This document shows, in pieces, positions 26,942 to 36,994 of a stretch of 64,000 nt of DNA. Under the pieces are notes generated by a model. That model saw nothing but the letters and a program-made list of their open reading frames with translations, had not been told where the DNA came from and searched no databases. Location of the stretch: positions 1,968,767 to 2,032,766 of the forward strand of contig NZ_CP008944.1 in NCBI RefSeq assembly GCF_000732945.1. The letters run 5' to 3'. Position numbers and translations under genes: made by a program. Position 1 is the stretch's first letter. Each line of letters starts with the position of its first letter. This DNA comes from Corynebacterium atypicum. Its GTDB lineage: Bacteria; Actinomycetota; Actinomycetes; Mycobacteriales; Mycobacteriaceae.

Positions 26942-29130
26942 TAGCCGTTCCTCCGGGCAAGCAGCTCGGCTACCGTGAGAGCACCGCTGTGCTCGTCGGC
27001 ACGGCGACGCCCGCCGGGCTCGTCTGGCGCTGCACGACGCCCCAACCGCGAAGGTTGTTCAGACGACTGCTGGGCAGCGGGGGTACGCGCGGAAGCAGAG
27101 GAGGCCTCGGCAGAAGGGTCCTGCCCGCCGCTCGCGTTAGCTGAACCCGCAGTCGCGTCCTCGGTCACCTCGGGTTCGTTCGCCGTGGCGGCCGGGTCAG
27201 TAGGCTCGCTCGGGTTCTCCGCAGCGCTGGTCTCCGGGGCGGTGTTTTCGGCGGCGCCTTCACTCGCCTGGGTCGACTCAGCCGACCCAGGCGTTCCGTC
27301 CGCACGGGCAGCCTCGTCCGGCCCAGCCGCCACAGCAGCCCCGCCGACCTCGGCCTGTTCGTTGGCGCCGGCCCCGGGGCCAGCGGAGGCGCCGGTGGCG
27401 GCACGGGGGGCGCCGGAGGATCCGGCCGCGCCCTTACGGCTCTCGGTGGCGGACGCCCCAGCGGCCGAAGAAGCACTATCTAAGCTGCCCGCTCCCCTCG
27501 CGTAGACCGAGCCCGCGGGAGCACCGCTTGCAGCGGAGCCGCTACGTGCCACATCGCCCGGCGCATCGTCCTTGACGGGGGCCAACTGAGTGGTCTGGCT
27601 AGTCGACGGGGTGGCATAGCCGCCCTGGTACCGCCGCACGCCCGCGGCGGCGCCGCGGCGCGGGCGGTGATCGGCCCGGTCCTCTGCGCGGTGTTCCGCG
27701 GACGACCGCGGTTCCGGCGCGCGTGACCATCGCGCGGCGGCCCCCGGGGAGGTCCCGGACGCGGGCGACGCCGCCTGCCCGGAGGATGCTCTTTCGCGTT
27801 CGTCGCGCAGGACGTCGGCAAGCTCCGGGGAGATGCCTGCCGCGGTATCGGCGTTTTCTCCGTCGGCGCCGAGCCTGCCTGTGATCGCCTCGAGCGAGGG
27901 CGCGCTCGGCACGTCGCCGGCCTTCATGTGCGTGGGCCAGGATTCGGTGGCACGGTTTTCCAGCTCGTGCAGGCGCCACGCCTGAGCGCGCAGCGCGGCA
28001 GGCTCGTACTCCAGGGTGCAGCCCTGGAGGTCCTCGAGCCGCTCGCGCAGGTCATTGAGTTGATCGCGGATCTCCGCCAGGATCGCCATGTCGTCTTCGC
28101 TTAACGCCGGTGTGGGACCGCCGGCGGTGCGCTGGGCGGCGTCGCGTTCCGCACGCATGTCTTGCAGCGCGCGGTTGTGCCCGAGGTCGAGGCGTGCGCT
28201 TTCCGCCGCCCTGCGGTAGCGGGTGACCAGGAAGAACCCGATCACCGCCGCCCACAGCGCCGCGAGGAGGGCCAGCCGCAGGGCGATGTTGTTATCGGTA
28301 AGAAGCATTATGACGCTTGCTATGAGCGCCAATGCCACCAAACCGCCGAGCAGCCAGTTCGAGCCGCACTCGCCGCGCGGGGGCTTATCCGCGCCCGCCA
28401 CAGTCTCAGCGGCCTCAGCGGCGTCCACAGGTTCGGCTGCATCGGGCTCTTCGGCAGGACCGGGATAGTCGGCTGCGCCGTCGGCGCCTTGGTCGTGTGC
28501 CCCCGCCGGGCCGAAGCCGTGAGCTGCTCCGCCCGCCCTGCCGGCGCCGGCCCGCCCAGGCGTGTTGGGATACTCTGCGGCGTTGGGGTGCTCGGCAGCG
28601 CCGCCACCAGGTGCGCCCTGTCGGCGTGCGGCCTGTCGGGGCCCGCCGGCAGACCGCTGCTTCTCCACGGCCTCTGCGGCTGCGTGGGCGCCGCGCGAAC
28701 CGGACCGCGGATCCTGCGAGTCCTCGGCAAGGCGGTGTCCGCGGGTGCGGCCGCGTTGTGGGCCCGCCTGGGTGTGCGCGGAGCGGCCAGGACGGCCATC
28801 GGAACGACCAGGGCGCCCCTCGGGGCGGCCGACGCCACGCTCTTCTCGACGCCGCCCACCGGAGCCACTCGAACCGGCGTGCGCACCAGTGCCGCCGTGA
28901 GCGCCGGGTTCACCAGGCGCACCGAGTCCACCGGCACCGGAGGCCCCGCCGGGTACTCTGCGGGCGTTGCCGGGCTCGGCGGCTCGGCTGCGGCCGCGGC
29001 CTGCCGGGCGGGGGCGCCCGGACGAGTGGGCGTGGTGACCTGGCTCTTCAGCCGAGTCGTGGGCACCCCACTGCCCGTGGACGCCGGGGGCCGAAGATTC
29101 CGTGCGGTTACGGGCGTGCGGGCGGGTCAT
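26941..29130 (-). CDS. Large low-complexity membrane protein of the Rv3604c type (DUF6779-like)
   Basis: About 729 residues from the ATG at 29130 (MTRPHARNRTESS). The N-terminal 260 residues are disordered and rich in Gly, Ala, Arg and Pro. Then come two adjacent transmembrane helices (about 262-282 WLLGGLVALALIASVIMLL and 286-306 LRLALLAALWAAVIGFFLVT). A conserved helical cytoplasmic domain with coiled-coil character follows (ALQDMRAERDAAQ, LAEIRDQLNDLRERLEDLQGC, LRAQAWRLHELENRATESWP). The last 280 residues are again low-complexity. Function unknown; synteny with Rv3604c is clear. Confidence 0.75.
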   Translation of the reverse strand: MTRPHARNRTESSAPGVHGQWGAHDSAEEPGHHAHSSGRPRPAGRGRSRAAEPGNARRVPGGASGAGGLGAPGEPGAHGGTGAHAGSSGSGGRRREERGVGRPEGRPGRSDGRPGRSAHTQAGPQRGRTRGHRLAEDSQDPRSGSRGAHAAAEAVEKQRSAGGPRQAARRQGAPGGGAAEHPNAAEYPNTPGRAGAGRAGGAAHGFGPAGAHDQGADGAADYPGPAEEPDAAEPVDAAEAAETVAGADKPPRGECGSNWLLGGLVALALIASVIMLLTDNNIALRLALLAALWAAVIGFFLVTRYRRAAESARLDLGHNRALQDMRAERDAAQRTAGGPTPALSEDDMAILAEIRDQLNDLRERLEDLQGCTLEYEPAALRAQAWRLHELENRATESWPTHMKAGDVPSAPSLEAITGRLGADGENADTAAGISPELADVLRDERERASSGQAASPASGTSPGAAARWSRAPEPRSSAEHRAEDRADHRPRRGAAAGVRRYQGGYATPSTSQTTQLAPVKDDAPGDVARSGSAASGAPAGSVYARGAGSLDSASSAAGASATESRKGAAGSSGAPRAATGASAGPGAGANEQAEVGGAAVAAGPDEAARADGTPGSAESTQASEGAAENTAPETSAAENPSEPTDPAATANEPEVTEDATAGSANASGGQDPSAEASSASARTPAAQQSSEQPSRLGRRAAPDEPGGRRRADEHSGALTVAELLARRNG

Positions 29131-29256
29131 AGTGACCAACCTACCCAATTACTCTGGAAGATCTTCGACCAACGCACCCACAACCCATTCACCTGGGCAG
29201 CCTCTTTACGGTCAGCCGAGCGACTTTCCCAGCTGAGTTTCCAGCTGAGTTCTTGC

Positions 29257-29835
29257 TCACCTCGCGGCCTGCGCGCGTCCTCGCTGCCGGGCTCGCCACT
29301 TCCGACGCCACCACGGCCACCGCCGCTTCCGACGCCGCCACCACGGCCGCACCCCGGAAAACAACCGGCTAGGCGGCGTTCCGCCCTTGGGCGGATCGAC
29401 CTCGCAGGATCGCTCGAGGTAGATGCCGGCTGCGGCAAGCACCACGCCGCCGAGAGCGCTGGCGATCACCCCCGGTAGGTCCTCCGAGGCTGCCTGCAGC
29501 TGCCCGACCCGCGGCGCCACCCAGGCCGCCATGCCCGTATAGAGTCCCCCGATCACCGCGCCGGTCCACGCCGACGCCGTGCCGATCACCAGGAACTGCG
29601 CCGCGGTCACTGGGTTCAGTTGCGAGCGGTCCAGCCCGATGCGGCCGTCTTCTTTCCTCTTGCGCACGTTGATCGCGATGACCACGCACACGATCGCCAT
29701 CACCCACAAGGTGGCGGAGACGGCTACGGGTACGCCGGGCATCACGCCGTAGAGCCGCCCGGTGGCGATGAATGTCAAGGCGGCGACGAATCCTCCGACG
29801 CCGACGAGCGCGGGCACGGACGTTCTTTTCACCAC
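29257..29835 (-). CDS. DUF3180 membrane protein (Rv3605c type)
   Basis: 192 residues with four hydrophobic helices (LVGVGGFVAALTFIATG; PVAVSATLWVMAIVCVVIAI; AAQFLVIGTASAWTGAVIGGLYTG; LPGVIASALGGVVLAAAGIYL) and the family phrase LNPVTAAQFLVIGTASAW. The extreme C-terminus is Arg/Trp-rich. It sits just after folK as in mycobacteria. No molecular function is known. Confidence 0.82.
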   Translation of the reverse strand: MVKRTSVPALVGVGGFVAALTFIATGRLYGVMPGVPVAVSATLWVMAIVCVVIAINVRKRKEDGRIGLDRSQLNPVTAAQFLVIGTASAWTGAVIGGLYTGMAAWVAPRVGQLQAASEDLPGVIASALGGVVLAAAGIYLERSCEVDPPKGGTPPSRLFSGVRPWWRRRKRRWPWWRRKWRARQRGRAQAAR

Positions 29836-29868
29836 GGTCCCCCTTCGCCGGCACCACCAGGTCCGCGC

Positions 29869-30420
29869 TCAGCCACGCCAGGCCCGCCCGCGCCGCCATC
29901 GGCTTCGCCCCCGCCGGAGACCCACGGTCTTGAACACCCCGGCGCGCTCGGCCGGGTCGAGTTCTGCCACGAGCTCGGCCACCCGCCGCCTGGCGAGACG
30001 GGCCTTAGGGTCGATCTCCAGCCAGGGGATGAGGACGAACGCGCGGTGGTAGGCGTGCGGGTGCGGCAGCGTCAGCGTGGGGTCGGCGGAGCTGAGCTCG
30101 GCGCCAGTGGCGTCGGTGACCGTCACGATGTCCACGTCGAGGGTGCGCGGCCCCCAGCGGCGTAGCCGGCGGCGGCGGGCCCGCTGCTCGAGCTCTTGGC
30201 CCACGCGCAGCAGCTCCAGGGGGCTGAGCCGGGTGCGCACCAACAGCGCGGCGTTGAGAAATTCGCCTTGGTCGGTCACTCCCCACGGGGCGGTGGCATA
30301 AACTGACGACGCCGCGACGAGCTGCACGTCTTCCCGCGCGCCTAAGGATTCGGGCACGGTGCGCAGCAGGCGCAGCCGCTCGTCGAGGTTCGAGCCGATG
30401 GAGAGCACCGCGTAGATCAT
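29869..30420 (-). CDS. folK: Hydroxymethyl-dihydropterin pyrophosphokinase
   Basis: Transfers pyrophosphate from ATP to 6-hydroxymethyl-7,8-dihydropterin in folate synthesis. 183 residues. It opens with LSIGSNLDERL, continues with FLNAALLVRTRLSPLELL, and holds the ATP/Mg signature RRWGPRTLDVDIV. PHPHAYHRAFVLIPW closes the conserved core. A basic C-terminal tail of about 20 residues is unusual and may not be conserved. It overlaps the folB stop by 4 bases. Confidence 0.95.
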   Translation of the reverse strand: MIYAVLSIGSNLDERLRLLRTVPESLGAREDVQLVAASSVYATAPWGVTDQGEFLNAALLVRTRLSPLELLRVGQELEQRARRRRLRRWGPRTLDVDIVTVTDATGAELSSADPTLTLPHPHAYHRAFVLIPWLEIDPKARLARRRVAELVAELDPAERAGVFKTVGLRRGRSRWRRGRAWRG

Positions 30421-30803
30421 TGCGATCTTCCCGGCGTAGTTTTGCGGGAGCGGCGGGCTACTACCGCGACGTCATCGAAAGGCACCTCGATGGGGGCGGC
30501 CGGTTTGTGCACGGTGACTTCGATGGCGAACAGCTGCAGGTAGCGCTCCATCGCGTCCTCGGCGATGCGCCCGGCAACGGCTTCGATGAGGTTGAGCGCC
30601 GGTCCGGCGAGGTGCCCGGCGGCGAGCTCGGCGAGCTCGGCGTAGTTGATGGTATCGGCGAGCTCGTCGCTTGCCGACGCCGCGGAAAGGTCCAGCCAGG
30701 CGGTCACGTCGGCGCGAAACTCTTGGCCGAGCTCGCGCTCTGCGGGCAGTACGCCGTGCCGGCCGCGGGCACGGATGCCGGTCAGTTCGATGCGGTCTGC
30801 CAC
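30417..30803 (-). CDS. folB: Dihydroneopterin aldolase
   Basis: Cleaves 7,8-dihydroneopterin to hydroxymethyl-dihydropterin and glycolaldehyde. 128 residues with RARGRHGVLPAERELGQEFRAD at the N-terminus, DTINYAELAEL for the pterin pocket, LIEAVAGRIAEDAM, and VTVHKPAAPIEVPFDDVAV at the C-terminus. Co-transcribed with folP (5-base gap) and folK (4-base overlap). Confidence 0.94.
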   Translation of the reverse strand: MADRIELTGIRARGRHGVLPAERELGQEFRADVTAWLDLSAASASDELADTINYAELAELAAGHLAGPALNLIEAVAGRIAEDAMERYLQLFAIEVTVHKPAAPIEVPFDDVAVVARRSRKTTPGRSQ

Positions 30804-30807
30804 GGCG

Positions 30808-31692
30808 CTAGCCCTCGCGGCCTTGGGCTAGCCCGAGTCCGCCTGCCACGGGCTTGGCAGCGTGCCAGTTCGCGGCTACGTCGACGGCGTCGCGGGAGAC
30901 TGCTACGTCGTGCACGCGCACGCCCCAGGCGCCGAGTTGCGCGGAGATGGCCGTGACTGCGGCGGTGGCCGGGTCGGCGTCGATAGGCGTGTGGGAGAGC
31001 CCGCGATCGGCGCGCACCCCGGTGAGGAAGCGCTTGCGGCTGGCGCCCACCAGCACGGGGTACTCGCCGGCGATGAATTCGGGAAGGGCGTTGAGCAGTG
31101 CCCAGTTATCTTCCGCGGACTTGGCAAAGCCAAGCCCCGGGTCGAGGACGATGTTGTCTTTGGCCACACCTGCGGCTAGCGCTTTTTCGACGAGCTCGGC
31201 GAGCGTGCGGTGCACGTCGGCGACTACTCCGCCCTCGTGCTCGGCGCGTCCGGCGGCGTCGCCGAAGCGTACGGTCTTCCAGTGCATCAGGCAGACGGGG
31301 ATGTCTGCGGCGGCCATGGTGGCGAACATCTCCGGATCGGCTAGACCACCGGAGACATCATTGATCATGGCCACCCCGGCCTGAGCGGCGGCCCGCGCCG
31401 TCGAGGCGCGCATCGTGTCCACCGAGGTAGGGATGCCTTCTTCGGCGAGCGCGGCGATGACCGGGGTCACGCGCTGGCGCTCTAGGTCGGGGTCGACGCG
31501 GTGGGCGCCGGGCCGGGTGGACTCCCCGCCGACGTCGATCATGTCCGCCCCGGCGGCAATGAGCTTGTGCGCTTGTTCCAGGGCGGCGTCGAGGTCGAGG
31601 TAGCGCCCGCCGTCGGAAAAGGAATCTTCGGTGACGTTGACGATGCCCATGACCATCGAGCGGCCTGGGACGGTGAGATCAGTTACCCGCAT
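30808..31692 (-). CDS. folP: Dihydropteroate synthase
   Basis: Condenses hydroxymethyl-dihydropterin pyrophosphate with p-aminobenzoate; the sulfonamide target. 294-residue TIM barrel with GIVNVTEDSFSDGGRY, DMIDVGGESTRPGA, AMINDVSGG, DPGLGFAKSAEDNW and VGASRKRFL. A 129-bp spacer containing a hairpin separates it from folE. Confidence 0.96.
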   Translation of the reverse strand: MRVTDLTVPGRSMVMGIVNVTEDSFSDGGRYLDLDAALEQAHKLIAAGADMIDVGGESTRPGAHRVDPDLERQRVTPVIAALAEEGIPTSVDTMRASTARAAAQAGVAMINDVSGGLADPEMFATMAAADIPVCLMHWKTVRFGDAAGRAEHEGGVVADVHRTLAELVEKALAAGVAKDNIVLDPGLGFAKSAEDNWALLNALPEFIAGEYPVLVGASRKRFLTGVRADRGLSHTPIDADPATAAVTAISAQLGAWGVRVHDVAVSRDAVDVAANWHAAKPVAGGLGLAQGREG

Positions 31693-31753
31693 CTTTTCTA
31701 GCTAGCCTTTTCCCTTTTCTTCGGTTGCTGTGGCCTTCAGTGCCCGAGCTTAA

Positions 31754-31794
31754 GCCCCGTACCCAGCGCCCGCTAGCGGCCGGGCGTGCGGGGC
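31754..31794 (-). promoter_or_regulatory. Two-tier GC hairpin between folE and folP
   Basis: Outer arms GCCCCG (31754-31759) / CGGGGC (31789-31794) and inner arms CGCCCG (31767-31772) / CGGGCG (31781-31786) nest into a strong hairpin. No T tract follows leftward, so it is more likely an attenuation or mRNA-stability element than a plain terminator. Confidence 0.4.
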
Positions 31795-31821
31795 CATGAC
31801 GTCTCAGCCGCCGCGCACCGC

Positions 31822-32427
31822 CTAGCCGCGGATCAGCGCGAGCGCCTCGGAGCGCGAAGCGGCGTTGCGTTGGAAGCCACCACGCACCGCCGAGGTGGTG
31901 GTGATTGCGCCGGGCTTGCGGATGCCGCGCATAGCCATGCACAGGTGCTCGCACTCGATGACCACGATGACGGATTGCGCGTGCAGGCGCTCGACTAGGG
32001 CATCGGCCACCTGGGAGGTGAGCCGTTCTTGCACCTGCGGACGCTTGGCGTACATGTCGACCAGCCGGGCAAGCTTGCTTAGGCCCGTCACCTTGCCGTC
32101 CGCGCTGGGGATGTAGCCCACGTGCGCGGTCCCGATAAACGGCAGCAGGTGGTGTTCGCAGGTGGAGTAGACGGGGATGTCGCGCACCAGGACCAGCTCC
32201 TGGTGGCCCTCGTTGAACACCTTCTCGAGGACGTCGGCTGGGTCGCAGAAGAGCCCGGCGAGCGTCTCCTTGTAGGCCCGGGCGACCCGGGCAGGGGTCT
32301 CTTTGAGCCCCTCGCGGTCTGGGTCCTCGCCGACGGCGATGAGGAGTTCGCGCACCGCTTTTTCGGCGCGCTCGAAGTCGAAGACGCCGGTGGCCGAGCT
32401 GCCCGCCGGTGTGGTGCGATCCGTCAT
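31822..32427 (-). CDS. folE: GTP cyclohydrolase I
   Basis: First folate-pathway enzyme, converting GTP to dihydroneopterin triphosphate. 201 residues. Zinc ligands sit in [10 protein letters not shown] and [14 protein letters not shown]-binding wording includes [22 protein letters not shown] and [14 protein letters not shown]. The start overlaps the ftsH stop by 4 bases, so it is translationally coupled to ftsH, as in mycobacteria. Confidence 0.97.
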   Translation of the reverse strand: MTDRTTPAGSSATGVFDFERAEKAVRELLIAVGEDPDREGLKETPARVARAYKETLAGLFCDPADVLEKVFNEGHQELVLVRDIPVYSTCEHHLLPFIGTAHVGYIPSADGKVTGLSKLARLVDMYAKRPQVQERLTSQVADALVERLHAQSVIVVIECEHLCMAMRGIRKPGAITTTSAVRGGFQRNAASRSEALALIRG

Positions 32428-34982
32428 GGGCGCTCCTTTGGTTCAGAATCTGACTCGGCATCATCGATCTGGTCGGGTCGGCCCGGGCCCCAGGTGCCCG
32501 CGCTTTCCGGCTCGGCTTTTCGGCTGGGGTTGCCCCAGCCGGTGGGCTGTTCGCGCTCGGGCAACTGGAAACCGATCATCTCCTCGCCGGAGTCGTTGGT
32601 CCCGCTGCCGTAGTAGCGTACGCCCGGGTGGGCGGAGGGGTCGGTCGGCGCGGGGCCAGCTTCCGGATCGGCGGCCGCATGCTTGCCGGCTCCTTCTGGG
32701 CGGGGTTGCTGTGGGGCCGGCGAATGGCTTGCTCCCTGCTGACCGGGCGCAGTCTGGGCGGAACCGGGCTCGGTGGAGCCGGGCTGGGCCGTACCGGGCT
32801 CGGCGAATCCGGGCTGGGCGGAGCCATGCTGCCCGCCGCCGTAGTTGCCGCTTTCGGGCGTCCAGCCGCGGGCGTACCAGTCGGCAGGCGGCGGGGTCCC
32901 CGCGTAGCGCGGCGCCGGTTGGTTAGAGTCCTGCTGGGCGCCGGGTATCGGGGCGCCCTCCGGCAGCCCGAGCTCCTCCTTGCGCTTGGCCAGCCGCCGG
33001 GCGCGCGCGGCCCGGGAGGCCTCCAGGATGCTAAACGTCTTGGGCGGCTCCTCGCCGCGCTCCAGGGCCAGCTCAGTGGGAGTTTTCACGGGCTCGAAGC
33101 CCTCCTGGCGCGGGAAGCGGCCGGGCTCCTCGGGCAGGAACTCTGCGGCCGGGGTGGGCTCTATGCCGGAGAATATCTCTTCTAAGTCCGGGCGGCGCAG
33201 CGTCTCCTTTTCCAACAGCCGGGAGGCCAGCCGGTCGAGGAAGGCGCGGTTCTCGCGCAAAATCCGGTAGCTGGCCTCGTGGGCGCGGTCCAGGAGGTCG
33301 TGGACCTCCTGGTCGATCTCCGCGGCCACGGCCGGCGAGTAGTCCAGGCTCCCGCCGCTGCCGCGGCCGACGAAGGGATCGCCCTGCTCCTCGCCGTACT
33401 TCACGGTGCCCAGCTTGGGCGACATCCCGTACTCGGTGATCATCGCGCGGGCAATCTTGGTCGCCTGCTCAATGTCGGCGCTCGCGCCGGTGGTGGGCTC
33501 GCCAAAAACGAGCTCTTCGGCCGAGCGCCCGCCCATGGCAAAGACGAGCCGGGCGAACAGCTCGTCGCGGTTATACATGCCTTTGTCGTCTTCCTGGGCG
33601 GTCATCGCGTGCCCGCCCGTGTTACCGCGGGCGAGGATGGTCACCTTGTACACCCGCTCGATGTCCTTGAGCGCCCAGGCGGACAGCGTATGGCCGCCCT
33701 CGTGGTAGGCGGTGACCTTCTTTTCTTTCTCTGAGATCACCTTGGAGCTGCGCCTGGGCCCGCCGATCACGCGGTCGGTGGCCTCCTCGAGGGCGTCGGC
33801 GGTAATCACGTTGCCGCCGATGCGCGCAGTCAACAGCGCCGCCTCGTTGACCACGTTGGCCAGGTCCGCGCCAGACATGCCCGCGGTGCGCTTAGCCAGG
33901 GCCTTGAGGTTGGCGTCCGGGGCAAACGGCTTGCCGGCGCCGTGGACCTCGAGGATCTTCTCGCGGCCGGCCAGGTCCGGGTTGGTCACCGGGATCTGCC
34001 GGTCGAAGCGGCCCGGCCTAAGCAGCGCCGGGTCGAGGATGTCCGGCCGGTTGGTCGCGGCGATGAGGATCACGCCCTCGCGGTCGCCGAAGCCGTCCAT
34101 CTCTACTAGGAGTTGGTTCAGGGTCTGTTCGCGCTCGTCGTGGCCGCCGCCCATGCCGGCGCCGCGCTGGCGGCCGACCGCGTCGATCTCATCGATAAAG
34201 ATGATGCAGGGGCTGTTCTCCCGCGCCTGCTTGAACAGGTCGCGCACGCGCGAGGCGCCCACGCCCACGAACATCTCGACAAAGTCCGAGCCAGAGATCG
34301 AATAGAACGGCACGCCGGCCTCGCCGGCGACGGCGCGGGCCATGAGCGTCTTGCCGGTGCCGGGCGGGCCGTAGAGCAGCACGCCGCGCGGGATCTTCGC
34401 GCCCAACTCGTGGTAGCGGGCCGGGTCTTCGATGAAGTCTCGGATTTCCTGCAGCTCGTCGACCGCGTCGTCCGCGCCGGCGACGTCAGCGAACGTGGTG
34501 CTCGGCATGTCCTTAGTCAGTTGCTTGGCCTTGGAGCCGCCGAAGCCAAACATGCCGCCGGACTGCATCCGCACCAGGAAGAACATCAACAGGCCAAAGA
34601 GCAGCAGCATCGGCAGCAGGAACTGCAGCATGCTCACCAGGAAGCTGTCCTGGCTGACGTTGGTGTCAAAGGACTCCGGCTCGGCGGAGTTCACCGCGGC
34701 GAAGATATCGGGGCTGGTGCGCGCCGGATACTGGGTGATCAGCTCGTGGACGCCCTCGCGCTCCTCGACGGTGATCGGTTCCTTCAAGGTCAGCCGCAGG
34801 CGCTGCTCGCGGTCATCGATCTGCGCGCTCTCGACGTTCTTCTGGTCGAGCTGCTGCATCGCTACGGAGGTGTCCACCTTTTGGAAACCCCGGGTCTCAT
34901 CGGTGACCAGCGAGATGACGTAAAAGAGCACGAGAACTATCGCCGCGCCTACGCCAATCTGAACAATGCGCTTGTTTTTCAT
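32424..34982 (-). CDS. ftsH: ATP-dependent zinc metalloprotease FtsH
   Basis: Membrane-bound AAA+ protease. 852 residues: transmembrane helix about 8-25, extracytoplasmic segment, and second helix about 113-135 ([23 protein letters not shown]). The AAA+ domain has [19 protein letters not shown] and [15 protein letters not shown], and the zinc site is [10 protein letters not shown]. The C-terminal tail of about 200 residues is low-complexity, with a Gly/Ala/Gln/Pro-rich '[21 protein letters not shown]'-type repeat. Heads the folate block. Confidence 0.96.
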   Translation of the reverse strand: MKNKRIVQIGVGAAIVLVLFYVISLVTDETRGFQKVDTSVAMQQLDQKNVESAQIDDREQRLRLTLKEPITVEEREGVHELITQYPARTSPDIFAAVNSAEPESFDTNVSQDSFLVSMLQFLLPMLLLFGLLMFFLVRMQSGGMFGFGGSKAKQLTKDMPSTTFADVAGADDAVDELQEIRDFIEDPARYHELGAKIPRGVLLYGPPGTGKTLMARAVAGEAGVPFYSISGSDFVEMFVGVGASRVRDLFKQARENSPCIIFIDEIDAVGRQRGAGMGGGHDEREQTLNQLLVEMDGFGDREGVILIAATNRPDILDPALLRPGRFDRQIPVTNPDLAGREKILEVHGAGKPFAPDANLKALAKRTAGMSGADLANVVNEAALLTARIGGNVITADALEEATDRVIGGPRRSSKVISEKEKKVTAYHEGGHTLSAWALKDIERVYKVTILARGNTGGHAMTAQEDDKGMYNRDELFARLVFAMGGRSAEELVFGEPTTGASADIEQATKIARAMITEYGMSPKLGTVKYGEEQGDPFVGRGSGGSLDYSPAVAAEIDQEVHDLLDRAHEASYRILRENRAFLDRLASRLLEKETLRRPDLEEIFSGIEPTPAAEFLPEEPGRFPRQEGFEPVKTPTELALERGEEPPKTFSILEASRAARARRLAKRKEELGLPEGAPIPGAQQDSNQPAPRYAGTPPPADWYARGWTPESGNYGGGQHGSAQPGFAEPGTAQPGSTEPGSAQTAPGQQGASHSPAPQQPRPEGAGKHAAADPEAGPAPTDPSAHPGVRYYGSGTNDSGEEMIGFQLPEREQPTGWGNPSRKAEPESAGTWGPGRPDQIDDAESDSEPKERP

Positions 34983-35210
34983 CTAGCCATTCTTTGTCAA
35001 AACGTCACGGTCTTACTGTGCTGCCCGCTGCAACGCCTATTGTGGCTGCAGGTGCAACGGGGCCGAATAACGTAGCCACGATACCCGCCCTCCGTGCCAT
35101 CCAGCTGCACGCCGGCCAAAAGCCCCGGCCGAGCACCCTGCCGGAACACCCGCACACCTGGCGGAGCCCACGCAGAAGGCGAATCGACGAGGATGCGGCG
35201 GCGGGGGAAC

Positions 35211-35798
35211 CTACTTGCCCGCGTACACTTCCCTGCGCAGCGTGCCCAGGTAGGGAAGGTCGCGGTAGCGCTCGGCGTAGTCCAGCCCGTAGCCCACGAT
35301 GAACTCGTTTGGGATGTCAAAGCCGACGTCGAAAAGCTCTAGCTCGACGGCCTGCGCCTCGGGCTTGCGCAGCAGGGTGACCACGCGCAGCGAGCGCGGA
35401 TTGCGCTGCGTTAAGTTGCGGATGAGCCAGGACAAGGTGAGCCCGGAATCCATCACGTCTTCTACGATCAAGACGTCGCGGCCGGCGATGTCGCGGTCCA
35501 AGTCCTTCAGGATGCGCACCACGCCTGAAGACGTGGTGGAGGACCCGTAGGAGCTCACGGCCATGAACTCGAGTTCGGCGGGGATGTCGAGGGCCCGGGC
35601 GAAGTCCGTCATAAAGAACACCGCGCCCTTGAGCACGCCGACGAGCAAGAGCTCGCCGTCGCGGTCGCGGTATTCGTCCGAGACTTTCTGGGCCATCTCG
35701 GCCACTCTCGCCTTGAGCTCTTGTTCTGAGATCAATACAGACTCGACGTCGTCGCCGTAGGGGTTGGGGGGAACGTCGAAATCCTTGCGATCGTGCAT
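35211..35798 (-). CDS. hpt: Hypoxanthine (guanine) phosphoribosyltransferase
   Basis: Purine salvage enzyme using PRPP. 195 residues with [20 protein letters not shown], the PRPP loop [17 protein letters not shown], and [26 protein letters not shown]. Upstream of ftsH and downstream of tilS, the conserved actinobacterial order. Confidence 0.95.
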   Translation of the reverse strand: MHDRKDFDVPPNPYGDDVESVLISEQELKARVAEMAQKVSDEYRDRDGELLLVGVLKGAVFFMTDFARALDIPAELEFMAVSSYGSSTTSSGVVRILKDLDRDIAGRDVLIVEDVMDSGLTLSWLIRNLTQRNPRSLRVVTLLRKPEAQAVELELFDVGFDIPNEFIVGYGLDYAERYRDLPYLGTLRREVYAGK

Positions 35799-35972
35799 GC
35801 CTACTCGCTTTCGGCTCGAGGGTGTGTGCGGTTGTGTGCGTTAAGGCCCGGGGAAAGCAGTTGTGCCCGCGTCCCCGTTTCACGGTTTAGTGTGCCACGG
35901 TTAGTTGATGGCCACAAAGATTTGGCCTGCCCTGCGGCCTCCCGTGGCACCCTGCGGCGCCCCTTCGAGCCT

Positions 35973-36992
35973 CTAGGAGCGCGCGGAGCGGCCGGCCTCG
36001 GGCACGGTTTCGAGCCGGGTCCCCCGCCTTTTGATGGCCACTCCGCCGCCGACGGCCACCGCGCCCTGGCCGTGCCAGGCACAGATCAGCTTCTCCGCGG
36101 CGTCCACGCTGGCTACGGTGACGTTTCCGCCGCAGGCGCGGATCAGCCCGGCGAGGGCTTCGCGACGCACCGCGCGGGGCACCCCCGCGAGATCGCAGAC
36201 GGCGCGAGCGTCGATGGCGCGCGCCCAGCAGGCGACGGCCTGGGCGTTGTCGGCCGCTCGCCGCGCGGCGATGGCCAGGGCGGCGATGGGCGCGGTGTTC
36301 GTGGCGTCGACAAGCGCGGGCAGCACCTGGGTGCGCACGGCGACCCGGAGAAACGCCGGGTCGAAGTTCTGCGGGTCGGCCCACGGCTCTAAGTCGAGCT
36401 CATGGCAGGCCTCGGCGGTGGTCTCGCGTGGGATGTGCAACAGCGGGCGGTGGACCTGCCCGCCGGGGACGTAGGCGTTGGGGCTCACCGGCCGCATGCC
36501 GGTGGCGGTGCCGCGCAGCGCGGCCAGCAGGAAGGTCTCTGCCTGGTCGTTTTGGGTGTGCGCGATAAAGAGCGGGCGCCCGTCAGCGGCCTTTCCTAGG
36601 GCACGGTAGCGCGCCGCCCGGGCCTCGGCCTCGCGGGTCGCCCCCGGGGCCCCGTCGACGGTGACGGTGAGCACGCGGGGCGTAGCACCCGCCCGGCGCG
36701 CCGTGTCCGCGGCACGGGCGGCGACTTCCGCCGAGCTTTCTTGGAGCCCGTGGTCCACGGTGAGGCTTTCTACCTTGGCCCCCTCGGCCACCAGGGCGCA
36801 CACCAGCGCCAGCGAGTCCGCTCCCCCGGACAGCCCGCAGGCGACCTTTAAGCTGTGTATGTCCTTTTTTCGCGCTGCCCCGCGCGCGGGTATCAGCCCC
36901 GTCGCGCGCAGGTGCCGGCGCACAGCCAGACGGATCTGGCCGAAGGCCGGCGGGTTGTACGGCAAAGCGATCTCACCGATAAAGCGCGGCAA
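35973..36992 (-). CDS. tilS: tRNA(Ile)-lysidine synthase
   Basis: Converts the wobble cytidine of tRNA-Ile(CAU) to lysidine. 339 residues with the PP-loop LSGGADSLALV (about residue 53), VDHGLQESSAEVAARA and AHTQNDQAETFLLAALRGT. A TTG start at 36992 is 2 bases after the dacB stop; family comparison supports it since the PP-loop comes about 50 residues in. Confidence 0.92.
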   Translation of the reverse strand: MPRFIGEIALPYNPPAFGQIRLAVRRHLRATGLIPARGAARKKDIHSLKVACGLSGGADSLALVCALVAEGAKVESLTVDHGLQESSAEVAARAADTARRAGATPRVLTVTVDGAPGATREAEARAARYRALGKAADGRPLFIAHTQNDQAETFLLAALRGTATGMRPVSPNAYVPGGQVHRPLLHIPRETTAEACHELDLEPWADPQNFDPAFLRVAVRTQVLPALVDATNTAPIAALAIAARRAADNAQAVACWARAIDARAVCDLAGVPRAVRREALAGLIRACGGNVTVASVDAAEKLICAWHGQGAVAVGGGVAIKRRGTRLETVPEAGRSARS

Positions 36993-36994
36993 AT

